Shown in pieces: positions 34,744 to 42,387 of a stretch of 64,000 nucleotides of DNA. Location of the stretch: positions 1 through 64,000 of the forward strand of contig CAYNML010000008.1 of NCBI GenBank assembly GCA_964398185.1, in the 5' to 3' direction. The stretch comes from Fen-1058 sp964398185 (lineage in GTDB: Bacteria; Chloroflexota; Anaerolineae; Fen-1058). Below the pieces are notes generated by a model. The model was not told the origin of the DNA and searched no databases. It saw only the letters and a list, made by a program, of their open reading frames with translations. The position numbers were made by a program, and so were the translations under genes. Position 1 is the first letter of the stretch. Each line of letters opens with the position of its first letter.

Positions 34744-36219
34744 TTACTTCTCAGAGCTCCGCAAATGCGGATACAAGATCACCTCGCGGATCGTCGCTTT
34801 GTTCGTCAGCAGCATCGTCAGACGATCGACACCCATGCCGAAGCCGCCGTTGGGCGGCATGCCATACCGCATGGCGCGCAGATAATCTTCATCCAGCGGA
34901 TGCGCGTCGCCCGCTTCCACATCTTCCGTGCGATTCATCTCGATAAAGCGCGCTTCCTGATCGAGTGGATCGTTCAACTCGGAGAAGGCATTGCCCATCT
35001 CCATGCCGGCGATGAAGAACTCGAAGCGCTCCACGTGCCGTTCGTCACCGGCCTTGCGCTTCGCCAGGGGCGAGATGTCACGCGGATAGTCATACAGGAA
35101 CGTCGGCTGGATCAACTGCGGCTCCACATAGTCGCCCATCAAGCCATCGATCAGTTTGCCCCACGAGGCATCATCGGGCGCGTGACCGCCCCTGGCCCGG
35201 ATCGCTGCCCGCAGCTCATCGGCAGTGGGATAGTCCATGTAGTCGATCGCGGCCCATTTCTTGATCGCTTCGCGCATCGTCAGGCGCTGCCACGCGCCGC
35301 CCAGTTCGATCGTCTTGCCGTCGAACTCGATCACCGTGCTGCCATTCACTTCCTGCGCCACGTAGGCCACCATCTGCTCGGTGACTTCCATCACCTTCTG
35401 GTAATCCCAATAGGCCGCGTAGAACTCCAACTGCGTGAACTCAGGATTGTGCTTGAACGACACGCCTTCGTTGCGGAAGTCGCGGCCGATTTCATACACG
35501 CGCTCATACATCCCCACCAGCAGGCGCTTGAGATACAGCTCGAACGAGATGCGCAGATACAAATCCTGATCGAGTTGATTGTGATGCGTGATGAACGGTC
35601 GGGCGGCTGCCCCGCCGTAGAGCGGCTGCAGCACCGGCGTTTCAACTTCCAGGAAATCGAGGCCATCCAGGAAGCGCCGCAGCGCATTGACCACCTGCGA
35701 TCGCTTGCGGAAGACTTCGCGCGTCTCCGGATTCGACAGCAAATCGGCGTAGCGCTGCCGATAGCGCGTCTCGACATCTTTCAAGCCGTGCCACTTTTCA
35801 GGCGGCGGTTGAATAGCCTTGCTGATGATGCGCAGCTGCGCCACGCGCAGCGTCGCCTCGCCGGTCTTGGTGCGGAACATGTGCCCCTGCGCTTCGACGA
35901 AGTCGCCCAGGTCGAGATCCTTCAAGAACATCTCGTAGGTCTCTTCACCGACTTCTTCCTTCTTCAGATAAATCTGCAAGCGCGCGGCGCCGTCTTCGAT
36001 GTGCGCAAACGACGCTTTGCCCATCGGGCGAACCAACACCAACCGACCAACCACGGCGGCCTCGACGGTCTCTCCGCCGGCCTCTTTCGCCGCGAATTCA
36101 GCGAGCGCTTGCTGGTTGGTGTGCGTGCGTGTGACCCGCGCCGGATACGGCTCGATGCCGCGCTCGCGCAGGCGCTGCAGTTTCTTCAGACGTTCCAGTT
36201 CCAGTTCGTTGAATTCCAT
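34744..36219 (-). CDS. lysS: Lysyl-tRNA synthetase, class II
   Basis: A synthetase of 491 residues that charges tRNA-Lys. The N-terminal OB-fold (about 50-140) binds the anticodon, and the catalytic core shows motif 2 (RDFRNEGVSFKHNPEFTQLE) and motif 3 (GMPPNGGFGMGVDRLTMLL). Length and motifs are normal for bacterial LysRS. It is encoded downstream of greA on the same strand. A terminator follows greA, so lysS probably has some other promoter or is reached by read-through; none was clear in the 125-base gap. Confidence 0.97.
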   Translation of the reverse strand: MEFNELELERLKKLQRLRERGIEPYPARVTRTHTNQQALAEFAAKEAGGETVEAAVVGRLVLVRPMGKASFAHIEDGAARLQIYLKKEEVGEETYEMFLKDLDLGDFVEAQGHMFRTKTGEATLRVAQLRIISKAIQPPPEKWHGLKDVETRYRQRYADLLSNPETREVFRKRSQVVNALRRFLDGLDFLEVETPVLQPLYGGAAARPFITHHNQLDQDLYLRISFELYLKRLLVGMYERVYEIGRDFRNEGVSFKHNPEFTQLEFYAAYWDYQKVMEVTEQMVAYVAQEVNGSTVIEFDGKTIELGGAWQRLTMREAIKKWAAIDYMDYPTADELRAAIRARGGHAPDDASWGKLIDGLMGDYVEPQLIQPTFLYDYPRDISPLAKRKAGDERHVERFEFFIAGMEMGNAFSELNDPLDQEARFIEMNRTEDVEAGDAHPLDEDYLRAMRYGMPPNGGFGMGVDRLTMLLTNKATIREVILYPHLRSSEK

Positions 36220-36228
36220 GCTGACTCC

Positions 36229-36290
36229 AGACCCCCACCCTGCCTTCCCCCATTAAACGGGAGAGGGTGCGCTTTAGCGCAGGAGAGGGT
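36229..36290. repeat. Palindromic CCCTCTCC-type repeat
   Basis: The gap between lysS and the greA terminator is filled by a segment including TGCGCTTTAGCGCA and two GGAGAGGGT copies. This type of interspersed CCCTCTCC-rich repeat occurs in many bacterial genomes. It has no coding potential. Confidence 0.5.
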
Positions 36291-36293
36291 TAC

Positions 36294-36326
36294 AAAAAAG
36301 TCCATGCAATCAATCCGCATGGACTT
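36294..36326 (-). terminator. Rho-independent terminator of greA
   Basis: Minus-strand AAGTCCATGC and GCATGGACTT form a perfect ten-base stem with a nine-base loop, followed by TTTT. It lies about 20 bases after the greA stop codon. Confidence 0.92.
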
Positions 36327-36346
36327 AGGGTACGCCTCACAAGCGC

Positions 36347-36817
36347 TTACTTGATCGCCGCGATGCGGAACGTCAACAGCCCGGCGGGCGCGCTCACCTG
36401 CACCGAATCGCCCACGCGCCGGCCCATCAGCGCTTTGCCCAGCGGGCTTTCATTGCTGATCTTGCCCTGCGTGGGATCAGCCTCCGCCGCGCCGACGACG
36501 TGATACTCTTCCGGCGAGTTGCTGCCTTCCACGATCGTCACGACCGCGCCCAGCGTGACCTCGTCGTGATGCGCCGGCTTCTCGTCGATGATGACCGCGT
36601 TCTTCAGCATGTTCTCCAGCGTCAGAATGCGGCCTTCCACAAACGCCTGCTCGTTCTTGGCATCGTCGTACTCGGCGTTCTCGTCGATGTCGCCTTCTTC
36701 CATCGCCGCGTGCAGCCGCTCGGCCACTTCCTGGCGGCGCACCGTCTGCAGGTAATGCAGTTCTTCTTCCAGTTTCTTTTGACCTTCTTTGGTCAGAAAG
36801 GTCGGCTGCTCGGACAT
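36347..36817 (-). CDS. greA: Transcription elongation factor GreA (copy 1)
   Basis: A protein of 156 residues with the N-terminal coiled coil that enters the RNA polymerase secondary channel (about 10-75, tip acidic residues in GDIDENAEYDDAKNEQ) and the C-terminal FKBP-like domain (from about 80, ending in ISNESPLGKALMGRRVGD). It stimulates cleavage of backtracked RNA. A second, similarly intact copy lies at 51693. This one has a consensus-like promoter and a structured leader. Confidence 0.95.
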   Translation of the reverse strand: MSEQPTFLTKEGQKKLEEELHYLQTVRRQEVAERLHAAMEEGDIDENAEYDDAKNEQAFVEGRILTLENMLKNAVIIDEKPAHHDEVTLGAVVTIVEGSNSPEEYHVVGAAEADPTQGKISNESPLGKALMGRRVGDSVQVSAPAGLLTFRIAAIK

Positions 36818-36844
36818 GGGAACACTTCCTCCAGAGATTGGCTC

Positions 36845-36917
36845 GCTTCAGGATCGACGGTTAGGCATAAATACAAGGACTGAGAGCCGTTTCTCTCAGT
36901 CCGCAGGCGCCTGAAGC
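36845..36917 (-). ncRNA. Structured 5' leader of greA copy 1
   Basis: The transcript should begin near 36918 with GCTTCAGG, whose complement CCTGAAGC is encoded at 36852-36845 near the end of the leader. Inside lies a strong hairpin, GGACTGAGAG-aaacgg-CTCTCAGTCC (36902-36877). The Shine-Dalgarno GGAGGAAG follows the closing helix. This closed architecture suggests a regulatory leader; no known riboswitch class was recognised. Confidence 0.55.
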
Positions 36918-36924
36918 CGCCCAG

Positions 36925-36974
36925 ATTATAGCGAAGTCACGGGGATTTGTAAAGTCAGGCAGTACGGCTATAAT
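36925..36974. promoter_or_regulatory. Back-to-back promoters sharing a -35 region
   Basis: Minus strand: TTTACA (36953-36948), 17 bases, TATAAT (36930-36925), driving greA. Plus strand: TTGTAA (36947-36952), 16 bases, TATAAT (36969-36974), driving the desulfhydrase gene. The two -35 hexamers occupy almost the same bases, so the promoters must compete for RNA polymerase. Confidence 0.8.
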
Positions 36975-37003
36975 CGCAGTAGAAACCGCACCCGGAGGCT
37001 GCC

Positions 37004-37981
37004 ATGCTCACCACTCTGCCCCGCACTTCGCTGGGGTTCTTTCCCACACCGCTCCATCCGCTGCCCAACCTTTCCACACGACTGGGCGGGCCAACCCTAT
37101 GGGTCAAGCGTGACGATCAGACCGGCCTCGCCACCGGCGGCAATAAGACGCGCAAGTTGGAGTTTCTGGTGGCCGACGCGCTGCAGCAGCGCGCCGATAC
37201 GCTGATCACCGTCGGCGCGCCGCAGTCGAATCATGCCCGGCAGACGGCCGCGGCCGCCGCCAAAGCAGGGCTAAAGTCGGCGCTGGTGCTGCGCGGCACA
37301 CCGCCCACCGATCGGACCGGCAACATCCTGCTGGACGATCTCGTCGGCGCAGAAATCTTCTGGGCCGGGGCACGCTCGCTGGATGAGGCGGCGGCGGAAG
37401 TGGCCGAGGAACTGACCACGCGCGGCCAGCGGCCTTACCTGATCCCGTTGGGGGGCAGTAATCCGATCGGGGCGGTGGGCTATGCCGCCGCCATGTTGGA
37501 ATTCGTGGAACAAGCCCGGAGCAACGACCTGCACTTCGACGCGATCGTGTTCGCCACCAGTTCCGGCGGCACGCAGAGCGGATTGGCGGTGGGCGCGAAG
37601 TTGAGCGGCTGTGCCGATCGGGTCTTGGGCATCAGCGTTGATCACTCCGCCGATCATTTGGCGCCGCTGCTCGTCGAACTGGCGAATGCGACCGCGCAGC
37701 ATATCGGCGCAGCGCTTACTTTCAGCGCTCAAGATTTTGAAGTGAACGATCAGTATCTGGGCGGCGGCTACGCGGTGCTGGGTGAACCTGAGCGCGAGGC
37801 GATTAAGCTGTGCGCGCAGACGGAGGGGCTGTTGGTCGATCCGGTTTACACGGGGCGCGCCATGGCAGGCTTGATCGATCTGATCCGCCGCGGCGAATTC
37901 AAGCCTGAGCAGAATGTGCTGTTCTGGCACACGGGCGGCACTCCGGCGCTGTTTGCGTATGCCCGCCAGTTGAGCGCGTGA
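37004..37981 (+). CDS. D-cysteine desulfhydrase / ACC deaminase family PLP enzyme
   Basis: A PLP-dependent enzyme of 325 residues, fold type II. The Lys that binds PLP is in GGNKTRKLEFL (about 46-56), and the phosphate-binding Ser/Gly loop is SSGGTQSGL (about 186-194). The VGAPQSNHARQTAAAA segment is typical of D-cysteine desulfhydrase and ACC deaminase. The first of these, giving pyruvate, sulfide and ammonia, is more likely; the residues that would separate the two activities were not checked. GGAGG precedes the ATG. Confidence 0.85.
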   Translation: MLTTLPRTSLGFFPTPLHPLPNLSTRLGGPTLWVKRDDQTGLATGGNKTRKLEFLVADALQQRADTLITVGAPQSNHARQTAAAAAKAGLKSALVLRGTPPTDRTGNILLDDLVGAEIFWAGARSLDEAAAEVAEELTTRGQRPYLIPLGGSNPIGAVGYAAAMLEFVEQARSNDLHFDAIVFATSSGGTQSGLAVGAKLSGCADRVLGISVDHSADHLAPLLVELANATAQHIGAALTFSAQDFEVNDQYLGGGYAVLGEPEREAIKLCAQTEGLLVDPVYTGRAMAGLIDLIRRGEFKPEQNVLFWHTGGTPALFAYARQLSA

Positions 37982-37997
37982 GACTGCGCTAAAACAG

Positions 37998-38032
37998 GAC
38001 GAGGCGGCCTGCACACCACAGGCCGCCTCGTC
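37998..38032. terminator. Shared hairpin between convergent genes
   Basis: GACGAGGCGGCCTG (37998-38011) and CAGGCCGCCTCGTC (38019-38032) form a perfect 14-base stem. On the minus strand CTGTTTTAG follows, so it best terminates the LysM gene. It may also end the desulfhydrase transcript. Confidence 0.8.
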
Positions 38033-38047
38033 GCGTGTGTGACTAGT

Positions 38048-38824
38048 TCACGGAATGCACAACGTCGATCCGGCGTAAATCAAGTTCGGATTGGTAATGC
38101 TGGGATTGGCGTACATGATCGCCTGAATCGTCGTGCCGTAATACCACGCGATGCCCGAGAGGGTCTGCCCCCACTGCACGTAGTGATAGTAGCGGCAGGC
38201 TGGCGGCGCAGGCGGCGTCGGGGTGGCACCCGGCGTCGGCGTGATGCCCGGCGGAGTAGGCGTAATGCCCGCGGGCGGAGTGGGCGTCACATTCGGCACA
38301 CCCGGAGAGCACACCGGTCCGGGCGGGATGTTGTACCACGGCGCATTCGGAATCGCCAATACCTGGCCGGGGTAAATCCAATACGGCCACGGAATGTAAT
38401 TCACAGAAGCAATCGCCCACGGTGATACCGCATAGTAACGGCCGATGCAATACAGCGTCTGCCCGGGCTGCACCGTCCAATACGCGATGATTTGATACAC
38501 CGGTGGCGGAGGCGGCGGCGGGTAAGTCGGCGGCACATACGTTGGATAGGGCGTGCTCGTCGCCACCGGGCCGGGCGTATTAGTAGCCGCAGGAATGGGG
38601 GTACTCGTCGCAGCGGGAATCGGCGTATCTGTAGCCGCCGGAACGGGCGTATTGGTCGCAGGTGGTAGCGGTGTGTCGGTGGCAGCCGGCGGTAGGGTCG
38701 GTGTATCAATCGGACTCTGGAATGCCGCGGCAGACGACGAATACCCCGCCGACACCGGGAACACGGCGACGATGCTCAACAACAGCAAGGCCGTAATCAA
38801 GATCACACGTGGCGCAGTTTTCAT
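38048..38824 (-). CDS. Secreted LysM protein with Pro/Thr stalk (copy 1)
   Basis: A protein of 258 residues. A signal peptide (about 1-26) is followed by a low-complexity stalk of repeated (A)TxTPxP units (about 38-110). A LysM-like module (about 112-165, TVQPGQTLYCIGRYYAVSPWAIAS) and, after another Pro/Thr linker, a C-terminal LysM (about 210-258, VQWGQTLSGIAWYYGTTIQAIMYANPSI) complete it. LysM modules bind peptidoglycan-type glycans, so this is an envelope protein. It is a tandem paralogue of the gene at 38899; the last 25 residues are nearly identical. Confidence 0.9.
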   Translation of the reverse strand: MKTAPRVILITALLLLSIVAVFPVSAGYSSSAAAFQSPIDTPTLPPAATDTPLPPATNTPVPAATDTPIPAATSTPIPAATNTPGPVATSTPYPTYVPPTYPPPPPPPVYQIIAYWTVQPGQTLYCIGRYYAVSPWAIASVNYIPWPYWIYPGQVLAIPNAPWYNIPPGPVCSPGVPNVTPTPPAGITPTPPGITPTPGATPTPPAPPACRYYHYVQWGQTLSGIAWYYGTTIQAIMYANPSITNPNLIYAGSTLCIP

Positions 38825-38850
38825 GGTACTACAACCTCCCGCAACAGATT

Positions 38851-38887
38851 CTCATGGAGGCGGCCACGACTAAGCCGCCTCCATGAG
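38851..38887. terminator. Intergenic hairpin between the LysM genes
   Basis: CTCATGGAGGCGGC (38851-38864) and GCCGCCTCCATGAG (38874-38887) pair perfectly over 14 bases. No real U-tract follows on either strand, so it may attenuate or stabilise the transcript rather than end it fully. Confidence 0.6.
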
Positions 38888-38898
38888 TTATGCGTGGC

Positions 38899-39432
38899 TT
38901 AAGGGATACACAACGTCGAGCCAGCATAGATGAGATTCGGATTGGTGATGCTGGGATTGGCAGCCTGAATGGCTTGAACGGTTGTGCCATAGTACCAGGC
39001 AATCCCCGACAGCGTTTGACCCCAGAGCACGTTATGATAGAAACGGCAATTTCCCGGAACCGGGGTCGGGCCGGGGGTCGGCGGCGGCGGCGCGGTCGGA
39101 GTGGGTGGCGGCGGCGGCGGCCAGCCGGCGGGCGGCGTGAATTGCGCAGCGCAAGTCTGACCCTCCGGAATGTTGTACCACGGATCGGCCGGGATCGACA
39201 GCACCTGGTTCGGAAACACCCAATACGGCCAGGGAATGGCGTTGGCCGAGGCGATCGACCAGGGTGACACTTTGTACGCGCGGGCGATGCAGTAGATCCA
39301 CTCACCCTGCTTCACGGTGTGTGTGCCCAGCGGATTGGGGAACTGCGCGGTGGGCGCGGCAGTCACTGGCAGCACCATCACACACAATGCTAACACGACG
39401 ACGAGGACGATGATACGCGGGACAATCTTCAT
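38899..39432 (-). CDS. Secreted LysM protein (copy 2)
   Basis: A protein of 177 residues. The signal peptide ends near TAAPTAQ, the first LysM-like module (about 38-95) has VKQGEWIYCIARAYKVSPWSIAS, a Pro-rich linker follows (about 100-128), and the C-terminal LysM (about 130-177) ends in IYAGSTLCIP exactly as in copy 1. It lacks the long Thr/Pro stalk of the paralogue. Envelope glycan binding is expected. Confidence 0.9.
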   Translation of the reverse strand: MKIVPRIIVLVVVLALCVMVLPVTAAPTAQFPNPLGTHTVKQGEWIYCIARAYKVSPWSIASANAIPWPYWVFPNQVLSIPADPWYNIPEGQTCAAQFTPPAGWPPPPPPTPTAPPPPTPGPTPVPGNCRFYHNVLWGQTLSGIAWYYGTTVQAIQAANPSITNPNLIYAGSTLCIP

Positions 39433-39586
39433 TCTATGCCTCCTGATTTGATTTTGCGCTGGACCGCGGTGTGTTTCGGTTATGTTGCGCTACCGTGATT
39501 TTAGTACACAATGACCATTATAGGCAAATCGTGACAGGGTGGCGATACCGACTAGGTTACAGTTGAGTTACTGCCCTGGCACTCGG

Positions 39587-42133
39587 TCACGGCGTCAACG
39601 TCAACGTTCCCTCAGCATGCGCTTGAATGTCGTTGGCGTCCCACCACATGGGCACATATTGAATGTTGCGCCATTTGTCGATGAAATCCGCGTAGTGCGG
39701 ATGTGAGGGCAAGCCGCTCTGCCCCGTCGTGTGAATGTAGCGCGAGGTATTGAGCGCGCTCACATCGATGATCTGCCGCAGCGACGGCACGGAGCGCTCT
39801 GCAAAGATGGCGGCCAGCTGGCCCGGCGGATTGCTGTAAGCTTTGCGGAAGTTGCCGCCGGTGCCGGTGTTGTTGACGGCGGCTGTGCCGCCATCCACTT
39901 CGACCGGGCCGCGATTGAAGATGAAGCTCAGCGGACTGGCGCCCAGCGCTTGACTGGCGAAAGTGGCCGTGTGGAGTTTGCCCCACCGCCAGTCGGCGGG
40001 GTTGCTGCCCAGCTCCCCGATCAGCAGCTGCGCCCCGTCGGCCAGCGATTTCTTCAAAATATCATCGCGCGTTTCGCGCACCTCCGGCGTCTGGGTGTTG
40101 TCCCACCACCTCGAATCGGGCTGGGCCAGCAATTGGATCACCGCCTGCCGATTGACCGTGCCGCCGTCGGTGTAATCGGGCGCCAGATCACCCAACTCAT
40201 CATCGAAAGTATTCATCAGTAATTTCAGCCAGAACACTTGATACGCGCTGGCGCCGGTGCTGTCACGCTGCTCCACAAAGTCCCACGCCAGGATTTGATC
40301 CAGTACTTTCTGCGCATCACCCTCGACGGTGATCTTCTGCAAGTACGGCGCGATTTCTTGCGCGGACAGATTCAAGTTGTCGCCTTGAATGGCGGCCATA
40401 TCGTCGGCGCTGAGTTGATCTTTAGATTCGATCAGATCGACGATGCGCCGCGCGCGATAGCCGCGATCCCAGTCCATGCCCAGGAAGTACGGATACTCCG
40501 GCCCGACCACGGCGTTGTTCGCGGTGGCGATGTAGCCTTCCGGCGGATTGAACGAGCGCGGCAGTTCGTCGAACGGAATGTAGCCCGTCCAGTCGTATTC
40601 GCCCGTCCAGCCCGGCGCCGGCAGCTGACCGTCACCTTTGGCGCGGATGGGGATGCGCCCCGGCGTTTGATAGCCGATGTTGCCGTCGACGTCGGCGTAG
40701 ATGAAGTTCTGGCTGGGCGAACCGTACAACGCCAGCGCCGCGCGAAATTCATCCCAGTTCTGCGCCCGATCGATCTCCAGGAAGGAGGTGTAAGTTCCCT
40801 CCGGCGCGTTGATGGCCGTCCATGAAAACGCCACGGCCAGATCACCGCCGGCTTGCGCCGCATCAGCATCGACATCGCTGATCACTGGGCCGTGCACGGT
40901 CGAGCGGACGTTGAGCGTGATCGTGGTGGTGTTGCTCTGTTCATCGTAGACGGAGGTTTCGTTGGGCGAAGGCTGGTAATCGGCGGGCAGCTTACCGCGA
41001 ATGACGATCGTCTCCGGCGTGATCGTCAGATCGAGTTGCTCGCCCTGGTATTCGTACTGATTGCCGCTGATCTTTTCGAGGAAGAGATCCTGTACATCCG
41101 GCCCGACGTTGGTGACGCCCCACGCGATGCGCGCGTTGTGGCCGATGACGACACCCGGCATGCCGACGAACGATGCGCCCGTGACCTCATACGGGCATTC
41201 CGTCGTGACGGGCTGGCAGTGCAGACTGTTGAAGTACCAGATCGACGGCATCTGGATGCCCAGGTGCGGATCGTTGGCCAGCAGCGGTTGGCCGGTGGTG
41301 GTGCGCTCGCCGCCGATGACCCAGTTGTTCGATCCGACATCGTTACCGCGCAGCCCGCTGATGTTGTCGAGGCTCTTCAAGCCCAGCACATTGTCGAGCG
41401 GCGCGGCCTCATACGCCACCCCCGCCGGTACAATGACGGGCATCCGCGCAAAGTCGTACGGCGGTGATAATTCTGCATAGATGGCATTGGCTTCCGCTTC
41501 GCCGAACTTCGCAATCAATTGAGCGCGATATACTTCGACGGCCCAGTTGCCGCCCAGGCTCCACGCCATGGCCTTGGCCCAGCGCAGTGTATCGACCGGC
41601 TGCCACGGGTCCGGCTTGAAATCGAGACCCTTGCCGCTGAACAAACCCACGATGGCGAATTCCATGGGCAGATTGTTGGCGTGGGTGTCGACGAAGGCAT
41701 TCACGCCATCGGCATAGGCTTGCAAGATCGCTTTCTCGTCGTCAGGCAGCGCCTCGTAATCCGCCTGCGCGGCCCGGTTCCAGCCGAGCGTGAGCAGGAA
41801 TTTATCCTGCTCGATGTTGGTGGTGCTGGCGCTGAGTTCCGACGAGCGTCCGGCGGTGGCGAGGTTTTGCAGCGTCATCTGCCACAGGCGATCCTGCGCC
41901 TGCACGTAACCCTGCGCCATGAACAGATCGTGCGTGTTGGCGGCGTAAATGTGCGGGATGCCGTTCTGGTCGCGCACAATGTTGACGGGCGCGCGCAGAC
42001 CGGGCAGCTGCACCGTACCGTCGATTTGCGGGAAGGCGCGGCGGGTAAGGTAGAGATAACCGCCGCCCAGCACGACGGCCACGATCACGACGACGACCAG
42101 CACAAACAGCAGCAGGCCCTTGATGAAACGCAT
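39587..42133 (-). CDS. Penicillin acylase family protein (Ntn hydrolase)
   Basis: A protein of 848 residues with an N-terminal membrane anchor (about 5-25). An alpha-chain region (GIPHIYAANTHDLFMAQGYVQAQDRLWQM) leads to a spacer and then the autoprocessing site GSNNWVIGG. There Ser268 would become the N-terminal nucleophile of the beta chain. LLANDPHLG follows as in the family. Substrates of relatives include beta-lactam side-chain amides and acyl-homoserine lactones; which applies here is unknown. GGAGGACA lies directly upstream of the ATG. Confidence 0.92.
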   Translation of the reverse strand: MRFIKGLLLFVLVVVVIVAVVLGGGYLYLTRRAFPQIDGTVQLPGLRAPVNIVRDQNGIPHIYAANTHDLFMAQGYVQAQDRLWQMTLQNLATAGRSSELSASTTNIEQDKFLLTLGWNRAAQADYEALPDDEKAILQAYADGVNAFVDTHANNLPMEFAIVGLFSGKGLDFKPDPWQPVDTLRWAKAMAWSLGGNWAVEVYRAQLIAKFGEAEANAIYAELSPPYDFARMPVIVPAGVAYEAAPLDNVLGLKSLDNISGLRGNDVGSNNWVIGGERTTTGQPLLANDPHLGIQMPSIWYFNSLHCQPVTTECPYEVTGASFVGMPGVVIGHNARIAWGVTNVGPDVQDLFLEKISGNQYEYQGEQLDLTITPETIVIRGKLPADYQPSPNETSVYDEQSNTTTITLNVRSTVHGPVISDVDADAAQAGGDLAVAFSWTAINAPEGTYTSFLEIDRAQNWDEFRAALALYGSPSQNFIYADVDGNIGYQTPGRIPIRAKGDGQLPAPGWTGEYDWTGYIPFDELPRSFNPPEGYIATANNAVVGPEYPYFLGMDWDRGYRARRIVDLIESKDQLSADDMAAIQGDNLNLSAQEIAPYLQKITVEGDAQKVLDQILAWDFVEQRDSTGASAYQVFWLKLLMNTFDDELGDLAPDYTDGGTVNRQAVIQLLAQPDSRWWDNTQTPEVRETRDDILKKSLADGAQLLIGELGSNPADWRWGKLHTATFASQALGASPLSFIFNRGPVEVDGGTAAVNNTGTGGNFRKAYSNPPGQLAAIFAERSVPSLRQIIDVSALNTSRYIHTTGQSGLPSHPHYADFIDKWRNIQYVPMWWDANDIQAHAEGTLTLTP

Positions 42134-42163
42134 GTTGTCCTCCGGGGGGATTGGCTGGTCGCA

Positions 42164-42192
42164 GTTGTATCACACCCGGCGCGGGCTGTCAA
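42164..42192 (-). promoter_or_regulatory. Promoter of the penicillin acylase gene
   Basis: A perfect TTGACA (42192-42187) and TACAAC (42169-42164) on the minus strand are 17 bases apart, about 30 bases upstream of the ATG. Confidence 0.65.
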
Positions 42193-42236
42193 AACAGATA
42201 TTATTCTGGCACTGCTGCCGTGCGGTATAATGCGTA

Positions 42237-42387
42237 ACACGTAATGCGTAACACGTAATGCGTAATAAGCGTTGATAGCGTGCCGCCCTCATCATTCATG
42301 CCCATGTCATCTGCACCATCCTCCCTTCACGTTTCACGTTTCACGTTTCACGCTTCACGTTTCACGTTTCACGCTTCACGTTTCGCG
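42237..42387. repeat. Simple repeat tracts around the glycosyltransferase start
   Basis: Three near-perfect 15-base units of CGTAATGCGTAACAC run from about 42239 to 42270. A second tract of TTTCACG/CTTCACG heptamers runs from about 42328 to 42387. The second tract is inside the open frame and encodes alternating S/R/F/T/H residues. The same motif families recur at 47403, 53741, 57012 and 59990. Confidence 0.8.

Noticed and set aside
42328..42387. A CRISPR-like array
   Set aside because: The TTTCACG units are seven bases long without unique spacers, and no cas gene is in the window. It is a simple tandem repeat.
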